Positions 45,090-58,023 of a stretch of 64,000 nucleotides of DNA are shown in pieces. Origin of the DNA: Cyathus striatus (lineage: Eukaryota; Basidiomycota; Agaricomycetes; Agaricales; Nidulariaceae); assembly GCA_025738555.1 (NCBI GenBank), contig JAOVFP010000001.1, positions 5,394,001 through 5,458,000 of the forward strand, given 5' to 3'. Positions within the stretch are counted from its first letter, which is position 1. Each line of letters starts with the position of its first letter. The position numbers were made by a program, and so were the translations under genes. Under the pieces are notes generated by a model. That model was not told the DNA's origin, ran no database searches, and saw nothing but the letters and a program-made list of their open reading frames with translations.

Positions 45090-48050
45090 ATGTCTCTCTC
45101 ATGGCGTCAACGCAAAGCACGGCTGGCCACGCTTCTCAACGTCACTGGTCTCGGAGAAGAGGAAGAAGGGCGGGCTGTCGATCGGATTCTGCATGGTCAG
45201 AGCGTTATCGGCAAGACTGGTAAGCATCATGTGTTGTCTGGCAATGAGGGGGGGGGGGGGGAGCCTGATCCCACGTTTTTCGACGCATAGCAAAGACGAT
45301 AGAAGTCGACAAGCTGCGATTCCAGGATAAGGACCTAGATGTCGTTGGCACGCTTGCTTACGGCCAATTCGGCGTTGTACGTCTTGCGCTCATTCTCTTC
45401 TTACGTCTTACTCATTCCAAGCAGATCGATGTGGTGAACTGCCGCCTAAACAACCGCGTTTATGTGCGCAAATCCATCGAAAAGCGGTTTGCTCTCCGCA
45501 TGCGAGATGTGCGCCCATGTTTTGTCCATCCTTGCGCTCACCGCTGATCCTCTTTCCTCCAGCAATGCTTCCCACTCCACGAAAGACATCTTCTCTTCTC
45601 AGCTTTGACATCCAACTCCCACTGGGCCCCGCACCTCCTATGTGCCTTCCAAACGCCCACGAAGCTCTGCTTCTTGATGGATTACGCTGAAGGAGGGACG
45701 CTCTGGGACGTACTCGAATCCAGCCCTCTGGATGGCAAAATCAAGGAGAACGATCTTAAGTGGTGGATTCCGCAGGCGGTCAGTGCTATTGCATGGTGCC
45801 ATGAGCAGGGGTTTGCACACCGGTATGTCTGCATATTGTGTTGCGTGCGATGGTGTTGCTGACTTATCATTAGTGATATCAAACCGCACAACTTTGTCCT
45901 CACGCCCGCCTCGCATGTTCAACTGATCGATTTTGGTTCAGCGGCGCCGTTACTTCCCGAGTCTCAGCGCCTTCCAAAACGGTATTGTCTTGTTCCGTGT
46001 GGGACGTGCGACTACATATCTCCTGAGATTCTTCAAGCTCACGAAGAAGCGCTTGTAGCTCTCGAGATGGATGACGATGAGGAGGAGTTGGAGTTGTTGA
46101 ATGGCAAGAAGCGAGATAGACAGGAAGGGTATGGTGCTGAGACGGATTGGTGGAGTTTGGGTGCCATGATCTATGAGATGGCGTATGGCGTTGCGCCGTT
46201 TTATGCGAACGATGTTAAACAAACGTATTTGAGGATTATTAACTATCAAGTCGGTGTTCCCTCTTGTAGGATCTTTCAGCGTACTGATGATAACCGACTT
46301 TTCAGAAAAGTCTCCGATTTGAGGCTACTAACAAGATCTCATCTACCCTGAGGGACTTTTTACAAAAGTGCGCAGAGAATTCCGCCAGCCTCAGTAGTTG
46401 TTGTTCTGAAATGTTTAATACTATAGACTACTAACTGATGCCGCCCATCGTCTTGGACGTAATGGAATCCAAGAAATCAATGACCACCCGCTCTTCGACG
46501 ACGTCAACTGGTCGAAGCTGCCGTTCCGTATGTATCTAGTATCTTCCCTTCATTCTACTGCTAAAGGCATATCTCATCCAGAGAAAGCTCCCACTAGCCT
46601 ACATCTTCCGCAATTCACATTCACCGAAGCTCAAGCCGCCACCGCCGAGCAACAAGAACAAGGACAAACTTACGATGAATCCCTCTCACAGGGCTTCCCC
46701 TTCTCAGCGTTTTTCCAGTCATCATCCCTTATGTCGCATCAAATGTCGAATCAAACCCACGGCGGCAACAAGGACATGTCTCACGGCGCATCTTTCGTTG
46801 CACACACTCCTGGAACTGGTCCCGGAAACTCTATGCTTAAATCATCCATGAAGTCACCAGATGATGCTTCATCTGCGTTTATCGGATTCTCATGGGGACC
46901 GGCGAAGGACGCATTCCCATCCAGCGCGGTGGATACACCCAAAGCGGAGATGAAGACGCCTGCGAGGTTGAGAGTTCCCTCGACACATATTACGCCGTTT
47001 CCTGATACGCCTCTTCCGGGACACCACGCGCACCATCCTTTCTCGACGCCGTTGCGGTTCAATGGTGGTGGTACTATACCGAGGAGTACGGTACACCGCA
47101 CTGCACAGAGGCGTATGGTCTCAGATAGGGAAGCTATGAAGATGCTCGTGGATTGTGTGGGGATGAGTGCTAGGAAGAAGGTTCTTGAGAGCGGGCGCAA
47201 ACCCCGAGTGCTTACTCGCTCTTTCTCGCTTAGTAGGAATATTGGAGCGAAAGAGTTACGGTGGGACGTGATGGATCCCATCCCTGCGCCGGACTATTTC
47301 GAGTCGACTTCGACTATTAAAGGGAAGAAAAAGGTGGGTGGGTTGGTCGTCGATACACGGAGGAAATTCGGAGAAGGCGAAGACGAACAGGGGTTGATGT
47401 TTTATCAAGCCTCTGCTTCCCTCTCCCTATCTCGGTCTTTGAGTGAACCTGCTATCGGTGTCGGTGTTCCTGGGGCTGAGACGGAAACTGAGACGGAGAC
47501 AGAGAGCGAGGGACCTCCGAGTCCTAGTCCTAGTCCTCGCCCTGGATCAGCTATGAGCGTGCTCAGCGTGTCGGGGTTGCGGAGTGCTACCCCCACCGTT
47601 GGTGGATTCAGCTATAGTGGACGGGCGAGGAGCGCTACACCCACTATGAGTAGCAGTGGATTCAGGAGCGCAACTCCTACGGCTACTGTGACTAGGACTT
47701 CTTCGAGCATGACCAGTGGTGCATCGAGGAGCTTGTTGAGTGTACCGGGGACAGCGAGGAGGGCGAGCTTCGGGGATCTGGTTGACTTGCGAAGAGAGGG
47801 GAGTGGTGACGATGGAATTTGGGGAGCTGGAGGGGTGCTCCCGGAGAATGATCTGCGTGACGAAAAGCCGTTGAAGAAGGTTGTTAAGGAGAGGGAGGTG
47901 GTGCAAGATAAGTGGATGAGTGGGAAAAGGACAGCATTTGACTTTGAGGAGATGGAGAAACGGCATCGCGCCATTATGTCGGAGCTTAATAGTTTGGAAG
48001 GGAGATTGAAGGACGTTAAGAGGGAGGCGTCTTTCGTTGGTAATAGATAA
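45090..48050 (+). CDS. AGC-family protein kinase with long C-terminal tail
   Basis: The ATG at 45090 gives MSLSWRQRKARLATLLN. Kinase motifs run in order over several exons: a nucleotide loop LAYGQFGV, VYVRKSIEKRFAL with the ATP-site Lys, MDYAEGGTLWDVLES, HRDIKPHNFVL (catalytic loop, split by an intron in the HR codon), LIDFGSAA (DFG) and CGTCDYISPEIL (activation and P+1 loop of AGC kinases). ETDWWSLGAMIYEM and LLTDAAHRLGRNG follow. The first Gly of the usual GxGxxG is Ala here. A tail of roughly 500 residues is rich in Ser/Thr/Pro, with three RSATPT elements near 47580-47690 and a likely coiled coil at the end (EMEKRHRAIMSELNSLEGRL). It is probably a cytosolic DMPK/NDR-like Ser/Thr kinase. 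Intron 1 holds a run of 14 G (45248-45261). Confidence 0.85.
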
Positions 48051-48253
48051 AAAAAATCAAATGTGCTCGCACTCGGCTTTAAGTGTGACCAACCTGAAAA
48101 CCTGGGAAGGCGACTTGATGGGCCGTTTCTGGGTACTCTACACTGCAGCCCTTTATTTGGTAAAAGCCCTAGGGCCAAACATGTGAATCTGTTGTTTCAT
48201 TGTCGCGTAGCGTCGCGGACGTTTCTTTCGGACATCCCTTGCTCTCTCCCACT

Positions 48254-49924
48254 ATGACACCACAGCCTTCACCTGCAAGCCTTCCACACATACCAGAGAT
48301 ACTTAGACTTATATTTGAACACCTTATATGGGAAAAGAAGACTCTCGTTGCTCTTGCAAGAACATGCAAGACCTTCGAAGGGCCGGCCCTGGACATACTG
48401 TGGTTCAGTCTTGATGATTTCTATCAGCTGGTGAAGTGTTTACCATCAAATGTGTTGCGTGAAGAGACAAAGGACGATAAAATAACTTATTTGGTGCGTG
48501 AACTTCAAAATGATTGAGCGTAGATTTTAAACAAACTATAGGTTCTTAAACATTACTTATTATTATCCGACTGTTCACGATTGTTGCACTATGCAAAAAG
48601 AGTTCGACACTTCACATTCGTTAATTTTGGACGCATGAGTCCCAAACAAGTTCACATTACAGTGTTTCAAGGCTTGCAGGTTGCGTTGCAGGGTAATAAG
48701 CTGTTACCTAATGTTCGGCACTTAACCTGGAGGTGCAAAAACCTGAACATTGCCCCCTATTTGCACATGTTTCTGGGGCCTTACCTATCCAAAATCCAAT
48801 ACACTTTTTCACCAAGGTCCCCTGTGCAATTATCCTTGGTCCCCGCTCTTTGTGAGCAATATCATTCCTTGAAAGCTGTCGAGTTTCTGTTTGACGACGA
48901 CAATGCCTCCACAAAGAGTAAAAGCCAGGCTGCCGAGTTAATATCTATATTCATTTACAAGTGGAGTAGCTTAGAATCTTTGACAGTGCCAAACGCTACG
49001 TATTCCGCTCTCTTGAAGCTATCACAATTGCCCCATTTAAAGTCATTGAAAATCATCCAATGCAAACTCGATAACATTCCGCCTACAACATCCAAGGATG
49101 GATTTCCTGTCTTGGCCTCTCTTGAGCTTCAGCAATGCCACGCTGCCTCAGACTGTATTGCTGTGGTTACGCTCATGGGTTGTTCACCATTACGCGACAT
49201 GCGTGTGGCTATTATCGAAGTAGAATCATCTTCATCTTGGAAAAAGATTTTTCTTTCCATCAGCCAGCACTGCTGTCATGATACCCTTCAGAATTTTCAC
49301 TTCTGGGATGGAAATGGCCAAGATATGATCACTACTTCGGCACGTACGGGCATGATTAAATATGAAGATATAAGGCCACTTCTGGATTTCCACAATATCC
49401 GAATAATCAACGCTGGGTTTCATAGGGGACTATACCTCTCAAATCCAAGTTCAATAAAGGAAATGGCGACCTGTTGGAAGTCAATTGAAATTTTGATACT
49501 TGAACATTCTCAATCTTTCCGAGGCGGAAATTCATCAAATATTTCTCTTCTTGATTTATTGCCCATCTCAGAGCATTGCTCTGAGCTTCTAATGCTTGGC
49601 CTTCCATTTCATGCAAATTCTCTTCCAGAGCTCGATAAAAACAATATTCCATGGAGTAATGCATGTGCGACGAATCTTATAAGATTATTTGTCGGGAATT
49701 CACCAATCACCAATCCTGCTCTCGTTGCTGCCACCCTATCTGCTATCTTCCCTTCCTTGGAAGATATCTTTACAGTTTTAGACGACTTGGATGATGATGA
49801 TGGAGATCTGGAGCAGAACCCAATGGTTCAGACTATGCATGATGCATGGAAGCAAACTGAGGAACTGGTGAAGATGTTCTCCATTGTCAGAACTCAGGAA
49901 AGGTCATATACCAGATCTCATTGA
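48254..49924 (+). CDS. F-box protein, two exons
   Basis: The ATG at 48254 starts MTPQPSPASLPHIPEILRLI. Exon 1 (48254-48493) has the F-box: LPHIPEILRLIFEHLIWEKK then TLVALARTCKTFEGPALDILW. Intron 48494-48541 (GTGCGT...CTATAG) is in phase 0. Exon 2 (48542-49924) carries LRR-like segments (LPHLKSLKIIQCKLDNI, FPVLASLELQQCH) and an acidic stretch (LDDLDDDDGDLEQ) near the end. There are 540 codons in total. It is intact and of unknown target. It resembles a common Agaricomycete F-box subgroup with an N-terminal IPEIL motif. Confidence 0.87.
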
Positions 49925-50737
49925 GTTTGTTGATGTTTTTTATATGTAAATTTAAATGACTAATGTTGGCCCAAAGCAGTTGCTCATTCCGAGTTATCTC
50001 GATGGAGGATTCAGCTTCACCGGTGGAAGGCTGAGCCTGTCGACACAGTGAACAAGAAGTAAAAGCCTCACTGCTCTTTATGTGTACGCCACTTAGTACC
50101 ATACTCAAATGCAGAATAAGCACATGTAACCTATATAATTGTTCCACGAGAGGGCTCCTACCCTGCAAACCTTTCACTTGGAATATAAACTAGTTATCGG
50201 GCGGTATTACTATCCGACGACTTACTAACAAAATAAGATCACATCTGAATTTCCATGATAATAAAGTGATTGGCGGCATAGCGCCAGCTACAGAACAAGG
50301 AACATTTAGAATTGCTTCATCGAGTCTAATATTGTTCCAGAGGCTTGTAGCTTCAAATAAAATCCGACTACATACTCGTAACTCTCCGTTGATGGCCCAT
50401 TGTTACAAAATATTGCGAATTCTTCTAAAAGTGTCGTACTGCCCAATTTACAGTTGTTTACAATTGACCTTCGTCATGTAAAAGGTTTCAAAACTGTCAA
50501 ATGTTTGCAACCACCTTACTGACTTTAATGCTGGGCATACGAGTGTAATTTCAGTCGGTCACCGCTTTGAAAGGCTGTGTTGCAAGCTGCTGCCTGCAAG
50601 TCTCTGGAACGATCCTGCCGAGCTACCGCGAATCCTTGATCAGGAAAGCCACCTGTTCGACGAGTGTTATTTAGGCAACCAGTAGACGTGATTTATGGAT
50701 TAGGAAGTTGAAACGGAACTATATTACATATTTATAT
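49925..50737. other. intergenic, nothing supported
   Basis: An 810-base spacer between convergent genes. No repeat, RNA gene or domain was seen. Confidence 0.45.
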
Positions 50738-53700
50738 TCAACGATTCAATGCATCCTTTTGGTCACGTAAAACCCCCAATATATCAAGTAAGGTACCCTC
50801 CAAATTAGAAATCCTAGACTCCATCGCCGACAGTCGCTCTTCTATTCGTTGCTCCGACGATGTAGACTTTTGAGAGTGCCCACCTTCGATCACACTGACA
50901 TCCACCACTTCCGGTTTGGGAATATTGAATAAATGCTCCTCCAACTTTCCTTCCAATGTCTTCGTTCGCTCCAGTACCTTCTCCATTTGTTCCTCTACGC
51001 GTATCAGGCGGTTCTTTTCGACAACTTTTGCCTTTTCCGGATTAAAAATACGAACCATGAAGTGCTGCTCTGTTGGTGGTGCGTTAAGGTTCACTTTGTG
51101 CGGTAACGGCGGTAAGAGTTTTTGTTCATCACAAGTGTCGCAAACAAGTTTATTTTCTGAATAAAGTAATATTAGCTTTGATAGTTCTTAAAATTAACGT
51201 TGCCTACCATCGTTCAGAAAGACCCAGCAAGGAAGTGAAATAGGTTTCTCGCAATAACAGCACTTCTTCCCAGAAGTCGGGTCGGACTCGGTTATCTCCA
51301 TGTTGGAAGTTGTTTTGTTGTTCTCTTTAGTGTTATCGATTTTGTTTTTCTCTAATGGCTTTTCGGTTGTACGAAATACTAATTTGATGCGCTCAGATAA
51401 TTCCCTTGCATTCTGAATCACGGAAGCCACTTGGAAATCGTGAATAGGATAATCGCACCGAACTAAACTGTGAGATGCATCATGAAGGTAATCCTCGAAT
51501 TGCACGGGATCTTTCGCATTGATACATCCAAGACACAAGTCAACTCCATCGAAAGTTTCATCTCTGCAGGTGATGCATAACAAACGCGATTGCATCAGTG
51601 TTTTGTCGCATTTGTCGCAAATACTGCACAGGCAACAATTGATCAGTATTTTTTTGGTGATAGATGAATAAAGCGCACATATGAATATGCTTAGGTAGTC
51701 GACTAAATGCGTAGGAGGCGATAGACCGGAAGAACCAATCGATGGACGGCGGTACATTCATTTCGAGATCATAGAGCTCCATTCTGTCCTCGTTTAGTTC
51801 AGACCTTCCCTGAACGGAATAATGATTCAAAAGTATTAACCGTTTCAACAGAAGACTTTTAAACCGAAGTGCCTGTTGTAACCTCGCAAAAACAAAATCC
51901 TTTGTGATCCTCTTCCGTTGTACGTCATACATTACCGCATCCAATGCAAACTTCCAGCGGGCGTGAGCTGGACTTGTTTGAAAGGACAGTTCAGAATATC
52001 TGAACCTCGCAACCTCAGCAGGAGCCCTAGTGAAAATGAACTGTCGTTCTGAAGCATCCCCTGGCTTAGAATTCATTCGGTATCCATCATACCAACTGCC
52101 AATTATCGTCATACGTTGAGAGCTGAATATTCCACGACAGAGAATCCAATAACCATCGTCAGGATACGTCATCTCTACCTCTATTACTGGATCTCCTGAA
52201 TCCACAGGTATGTAGGTCCCATTGATCACCCATGTTCCGATGTAGTTCTGTGCATATCCTATGATAGCGTCGCTTCCCGGGGCTGACTCCTTGATACTGA
52301 GCCTAAAGAGCCCATCCTGAGAAATTTGAATCCCGTTTTCTGTCACCAAGCAAAATCCTGTCCAATCGCCGAATGGGCTATTTGCGATAATGCGTGACTG
52401 TTCACCGAGTTCAAGTCGTTCAATCTGCGGTGGAAGTAAATGAGGCTCTTGCACGCCATACGTCAAGACTGAGATGTCAAGATCTTGGGGGCAGTTGTTA
52501 ATGTCATCATCCTCGTTCGGATCTAAGTAGATCTTTTGCATGACCGAAAGATAAGTACTGCTCTGACATTCAAGTTTCATTTCAGAGGCTTTAAACTAGA
52601 TGAGGAAGGGTAAGTTCCGCATCCGTGATTAATAGATACATACAAACCATCCCAAAGGCAAAATTCTCAAATTGGTTTTCCGGATCAATTTGCACTTGCT
52701 TAAATGTAGCTGAGTTGCACATAGTGAGCCAAGGGTATAAAATCAAATAACGTTGCTAACCTTTAAGATCTTTACAGCGAGCATCAAAAGCCTGCATGAC
52801 GTTAACAAGTGAACCAATGCACCAATCCAACTCTTCATGGTGCAGTATGTGATGACGAGCAAGCTGAAATATTTTGACGTGTTGCTGCAAGAGGGCATAG
52901 AGAACAGGGTAAATGTGCTAAAACAATTTAAATATCATGCCTGCGAATGTGTCATTAGTTGTGAGCTGCGCACCTTATCAACTCTTCCTGGTCCGCATAC
53001 CAATTGTACTGTTGATACAGAGTCGAGCTTATAGCGTATAGATTCGAGGTTTTGTTTCAAGCGTGAATCTTCCTGCTGCATCATAGAATTCACGAGTTTT
53101 GTTAGTTCCGGATCATCTCTGTTATTATCAATATCCTTGGTTGATTGTAATAACCCCTCGAGCTTTAGGATGGAGTCGTCGTTCAGATAATAGTGGAGAA
53201 GCATGCGATTATCACGCCTGGCCTTTTCCAGGAGCAAGAACATCTTTCTTAGGAGACGATATATCTTGTATTTGTATTGATATATCGATAAGTGCCACCC
53301 TTTGAAAGTAATCGGTACGGCTCGACGTGACACAAAGTTAGAGAAATGTACCTGCAGCCCAATAAGTGAGCCATTGCAGGAAGCTGTCAATGAAACTGCC
53401 TTAGAGAACCTTTTCACGTAGAACATGATTCACAAACCTCCATCCCCGTGGACAGTCCAATGTAAAGCGATTTACCTCCCAGATGCTTATAAATCCTGAT
53501 CCATCGTCGTCAATGGATTCCAAAATAGGTTGCAAGTGCGAAATATTGATGTATTTCTTCGTCCACTCATCTCCTGAAGTAGTCATGAAATCAATTGCTG
53601 GGGGTTCTACTTTTGAAGTTGGCGGAGGAGACGGAAATGGCACTGTAGGCTGTAGCGATATTGATTGGCTATCTTGGCTATTAGCATTTTGGCCATCAAC

Positions 53701-55213
53701 TGGACTTAAAAAGTAGTCTCGTAATGCGAACACAAAGTTAACTGCCCTTACGCTTCCCCTCCAGCCCTAAGTAATGGGGTGATCAGCACCAAAATACGAC
53801 CAAAACCGATGATTTACCATCTCTCGCCAAATAGCACGTATATGCTGGAATGGAAAAAGAATCAGGTGGCTTAATATAACTCCCGAAACATCGTAACGTA
53901 CCGGGTTTATAATCCTCTCATGCCCACCCGAGAAGTACGAAATAATTCTATCACCCTGCCTTTCAATCAAGTCTTTAATCTCCTTATTTTGAATATCGAG
54001 CTTTCCCTTGAAAAGCTTAAAGTTCTTATCCAAAACCTCATCTAAGTCTTCAAGCAACTCCTGCCGCAGAATATTCTGAATATCTCGTATAGATGCCTCG
54101 TTTCTTTCAGATCTAGATATACCTCTAAAGGAATACTCATTATCCTTTTTGCGAAACGAATCATCTTCGGATTTGGTGATCAAGTCCCGCAGAACAGTTT
54201 CATCCTCAAGACAGGCGCCGGCACTGCCTTTGTCGTCGATGATCTTCCGGATTTCTCTTTCCTTAGGAGTATCGAGGCGCTTAAAGAGCTCTCTGAATTG
54301 GCTTTGAATGTCGGTAAACATGTGCCATTGCTCATCAAGTTTGTTGTTTATCTGTTCCACCCCGAGGGCGGTGAGAGATGCTAAGGCGAGTCGAAGATTG
54401 GCGTGGTGTGTAGCGAATTTTGAAGCATAATCCGCTAGATGAGCCTCGTATACAGGCGATTTAAGGAACTTCCCTGAGGTTTAACGTAAAGCTATACAAA
54501 CTTGTAGAGTGGAAGGATGTCCTTACGAAGAAAGCTTTTCTTTAGGTACACATCACACGCCGAGGCGCACTGTTCAATGTCTTCCGCAATGCGTTCCATA
54601 AGTTTCGTTAGCTCGCCTGTGACTTGTATTGTTCCATCTGGACCTCTCTGCGTGGTATCCTTCACATCTCGAAGTCTGTTGCATGCGATGAATGCACGTA
54701 ACCTCAACTCGGAACTTATCATACGTACTGAAGCAGAACACAAAGCATATCTTGAATTTGAACCATAACGGCGATAACCTTCGTGTTATTTTCACGCCTC
54801 TTCATGTCGAGATTAACCACAAGCTTAAACGCCAGAACAGGCGCTTATAATAAAGATTAATTTGATATCAGCGCGGCAACTGCAAGGACCAACCCGCAAT
54901 GAACGGATGTAACTTTGCCAGCTCATCCAAAACCTTTATGCCTATCTTTACTGATTCAGCGAACCCTGTAATAGCGTCTTCGATGGTTTGGTGGCCGATT
55001 TGGATGGAGCGTAGTTCATCGACGGTAGATCGTACATCGGAGGAATTGGCTTGAAAGAATGTGTTAACGAATTGAAGGCCTGGCGACTGAGATATCTCAA
55101 GGATACGGTCGTCTAAAGATGGTTCGCGTAAATCAAAACAAATATAGTTCCAAAAACGTACTAGCTGTCTCAGATGAACGAGATTTAGTAGGCATATCAG
55201 CGTTGTGAGACAT
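50738..55213 (-). CDS. large EF-hand and zinc-finger protein, uncharacterised family
   Basis: The ATG at 55213 gives MSHNADMPTKSRSSETAS. Joined exons form one large protein, estimated at over 1,000 residues. In order: a helical N-terminus (FVNTFFQANSSDVRSTVDEL); coiled-coil-like segments (KLDEQWHMFTDIQSQFRELF); an EF-hand (ESIDDDGSGFISIWEVNRF) with Ca-binding acidic positions; further helices; and a beta-rich region (SPFGDWTGFCLVTENGIQ, YIGTWVINGTYIP). Next is a ZZ-like zinc finger (CDKCDKTLMQSRLLCITC...DLCLGC, with later HxxxxSLVRC) and a second Cys pair set (CCYCEKPIS...LVCDTC). A coiled coil at the C-terminus ends ...RDQKDALNR at 50738. No enzyme motif was seen. Such EF-hand proteins occur in Agaricomycetes but their role is unknown. 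The exon chain is continuous by motif, but some joins were not proven. Confidence 0.7.
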
Positions 55214-56923
55214 TACAAGATGATAAGGACAATCCTGCCGTACGTTTCCTGTTGGCATCGTCACGGTTTATATACAGAACGTTGAGAGTATAGCTATAAA
55301 TAGTCTATCGAGCCGGAACGAGCTGCGTGAGACCTGTTATTTTTGGATATCGGGTGCCTTTCGGGCTTTGAGAGGGAATGAGCTACAATATCATTGAATA
55401 GTTGTAAATGGCAACGCAGCAATTTTCAAGGCGAACCTTGAGCAAGAGGCATGATCATCATTTTATGCCGCAGCTACATATCCTCTTATTTGTTGCCTCG
55501 GCTTGCTATCTAACCCTACTGTCATGAAAATCTAGTTTGCCACGCAAAGAATTATGGTGCGTTGTAAGGCCTTAAGGCACCAGCAGCCTTAAATTGAACA
55601 CGGATCCTTGGGTATAGTTGCGGGTCGTGACTGGATGCCTTATAACACATTATATGTCAAGCTCCGTGCCCTAAAGGCCCTGTAAGACGAACAGTAGAGT
55701 ATTATAATATATCTACTTTACTTAATGGATTATAAGCTGTTAGCACTGTTTAGGCTTATAAAACGTATTATATCATTTAAGCTTATTATGAAATTGTGAC
55801 CTCTTGGAGAACGATGCATTATGACATTCATTGCTAGACTATTTATGTACATGCAAAGACAGTAAGTACTCATGTCAACAACTTATCGACTTAGCAAGCA
55901 TATGTTAAATAAGAATACTTACCTTAGTCTAAATTTCACTTACCTTTACCTGTGCTACTTACCTTTCTTGAAGTAAAAAGCAATGCGAAACCCGTCACTC
56001 TTTTATACATCTGAGGTGGGTAAATTAGTCAGCACGCTTCGGATCTTGCACGGTCTCGGCACATGTTCCGGAATCAACTGCAGCTTCGTCCCGTCCAACT
56101 TTCGACTAACCCAGACTCGCCCACACTCATCATAACCGCTGCCCGTTCATAGTTCTCGACTCTTCACGTTCTCAGAGATTCTAAATTAGTTAATTATAAG
56201 TTATTGATCGCTGTACACTTTTTTATGACTACCGCTTTATACCAAAGCTGTAGTTTAAAGGCAGTCCATACTAAACCCGACATAAATTAGCCAGACTAAA
56301 CACCAGTTTACGTTTTTTTTAAAAACAAGTTAAGGCGCTACATGAATAAGATTATATTGTTGTTATCTTGAAACATAGTCGTATACATTAAGACCCATTG
56401 TGTAGTTCCCCACAGTCTTATAAGATTTCACATGATAATACTTGTCCTATAATGCCTTATGGTAGTATTATAATCATTCCGCTTACACCTTGCAACAAAC
56501 CTACAATACATTATGATGATATTAAAGGCTTAATGTCTTACAAGATGCTTTCGGTTTTCATGACAACGTGCTTTGAGGTCAAATGTAACATCGCCATCGA
56601 TGCGTCGTTTATTTCAACAAGAGCGATGGTAGATTTTCCATAGAGGTGACAAAGGTTTGACGCCTAATAGAGTTGTAGAACGGATGCGGGTGCTTTAAGA
56701 TATGGGTAGTGACCGTTAGCGTTGGGCTAGTAGAACGTTCAAGCAGAGATGTAGGATAACCAATGATATTCCAGATAGACAGGGTTCGAGAGAAAAGTCG
56801 AGACAAATGTCAATAAAGATGCTGAGATAATCTATAAGGGATTTGCGGGCTTCGCGATGCGGATTTTCTGGAGAAATTCTGTTGTCCTTGAAGTGCATGA
56901 ATGCACCAGAGAGTCCATATTAC
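55214..56923. other. AT-rich gene-free region
   Basis: About 1.7 kb, very rich in A+T between 55.6 and 56.6 kb, with many short TTATAA/ATTATA words (for example GGATTATAAGCTG, GGCTTATAAAACG). This could be decayed transposon DNA. No coding feature is supported, and no clear terminal repeats were found. Confidence 0.4.
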
Positions 56924-56926
56924 AAG

Positions 56927-58023
56927 TCATCCCTCCAACGCAAGCTTCATCCACTCGGGCGCTCTAGCCGGATAGTTTATGTAACGCTCGTCCTCAATAA
57001 TCGAATCCAGGATAAAATGCTCCAACCGACACTCTCCCCGTTTCACAAAATCCACAAACGGATCAGGCGGGTATATACTCCCATCCCCCTCTTCAGCCTG
57101 CCCCAGTCTCATTTCGAACCACACAAGTCTAGGAGCAGAAATCAAACCCATGAACCACTTGTACATCAATTACACTTCATTGTCTTCAGCCGACCAGGAA
57201 TAGAGGCATAAGAAGAGTTTGCGTAGGTGTATGAGCGGAATTGGGGTGGGGTGCCATTGGGTTAGTTCGAGGAATCCGTCAAAGCGGAATTGTTCCAACT
57301 CTGGGCATGTTTTGAATATTTCGAGGACGGTGTCGCTGTTCATGAAGTATGTGTTGCGGATTACGATGAGGCGGAGATTTTGCTATGAGGTGGTAATGTT
57401 GGCGAGGTATGGTAAGGAGTCGCAGAAGTCACCGTATATGGTGTGGATTTTGGGTGAGGTGCGGAGGAGGCGTCATAGATGCATACGTTGTTCCGCTTTC
57501 CATTCGAAATTATCCTTGTAGACGTATACGCTTTCTAGGTTGGGAAAGTGCCCGTAGGGGACATCGTCTAAAGTCAGAGGATAATCCGGAGCTGAAGTTC
57601 GACTGTTTTCCAGGTATCATGTTTTTCTAGGAGAGCTTTGAGGACAGCATTTAGATAGATAGGGCAGAATTCAGAACTATCTCCACTTCCGTGAAAGAAG
57701 CGGAATGTCAAGGGATGCTTTTTTGCGCATTTGAGGAAAAGTTTTAGTAAAGAAACGCGTTTCATGTTCATTTGGTCAAAGGTGTAAAATGCGACCTTTG
57801 CCCAGAGGGATGGGATACCTATGGCTTCGTCCCGCCATCGTTTGCAGATGTGGGTAAGTAGGAGCTAGTGTGCGGTGAATTCGATGAGGGAAAGGGGACA
57901 TAGGGGAGGTTCGGGACCATCGTCGAAGTCGCATAGGAAGCATGCAGTGAAGATTTCAAAGAGGACGTCGCTTGGGAGTTTGTGAATTGGAGGTGGAGTT
58001 GCGAAGGCATTCTCTGAGGCCAT
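56927..58023 (-). pseudogene. dead F-box gene
   Basis: From the ATG at 58023 the minus strand reads MASENAFATPPPIHKLPSDV then LFEIFTACFLC, an F-box, followed by LTHICKRWRDEAIGIPSLW. In-frame stops interrupt the frame: TAG after FTAH (near 57865), TGA after RIIL with a frame change (near 57580), TGA after RMHL (near 57475), TAG after ITTS (near 57380) and TAA after EDNEV (near 57175). The final segment (APRLVWFEMRLGQ...) ends at 56927. At least four stops and one frameshift make it non-functional. The family is the same as the intact F-box gene at 36968. Confidence 0.85.

Noticed and set aside
46781..47966. Long minus-strand open frames opposite the kinase tail
   Set aside because: They are antisense shadows of the Ser/Pro-rich coding tail and show no domain.
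55214..56923. A solo LTR or complete transposon in the AT-rich region
   Set aside because: No TG...CA ends, target-site duplication, terminal repeats or transposase motif could be identified.
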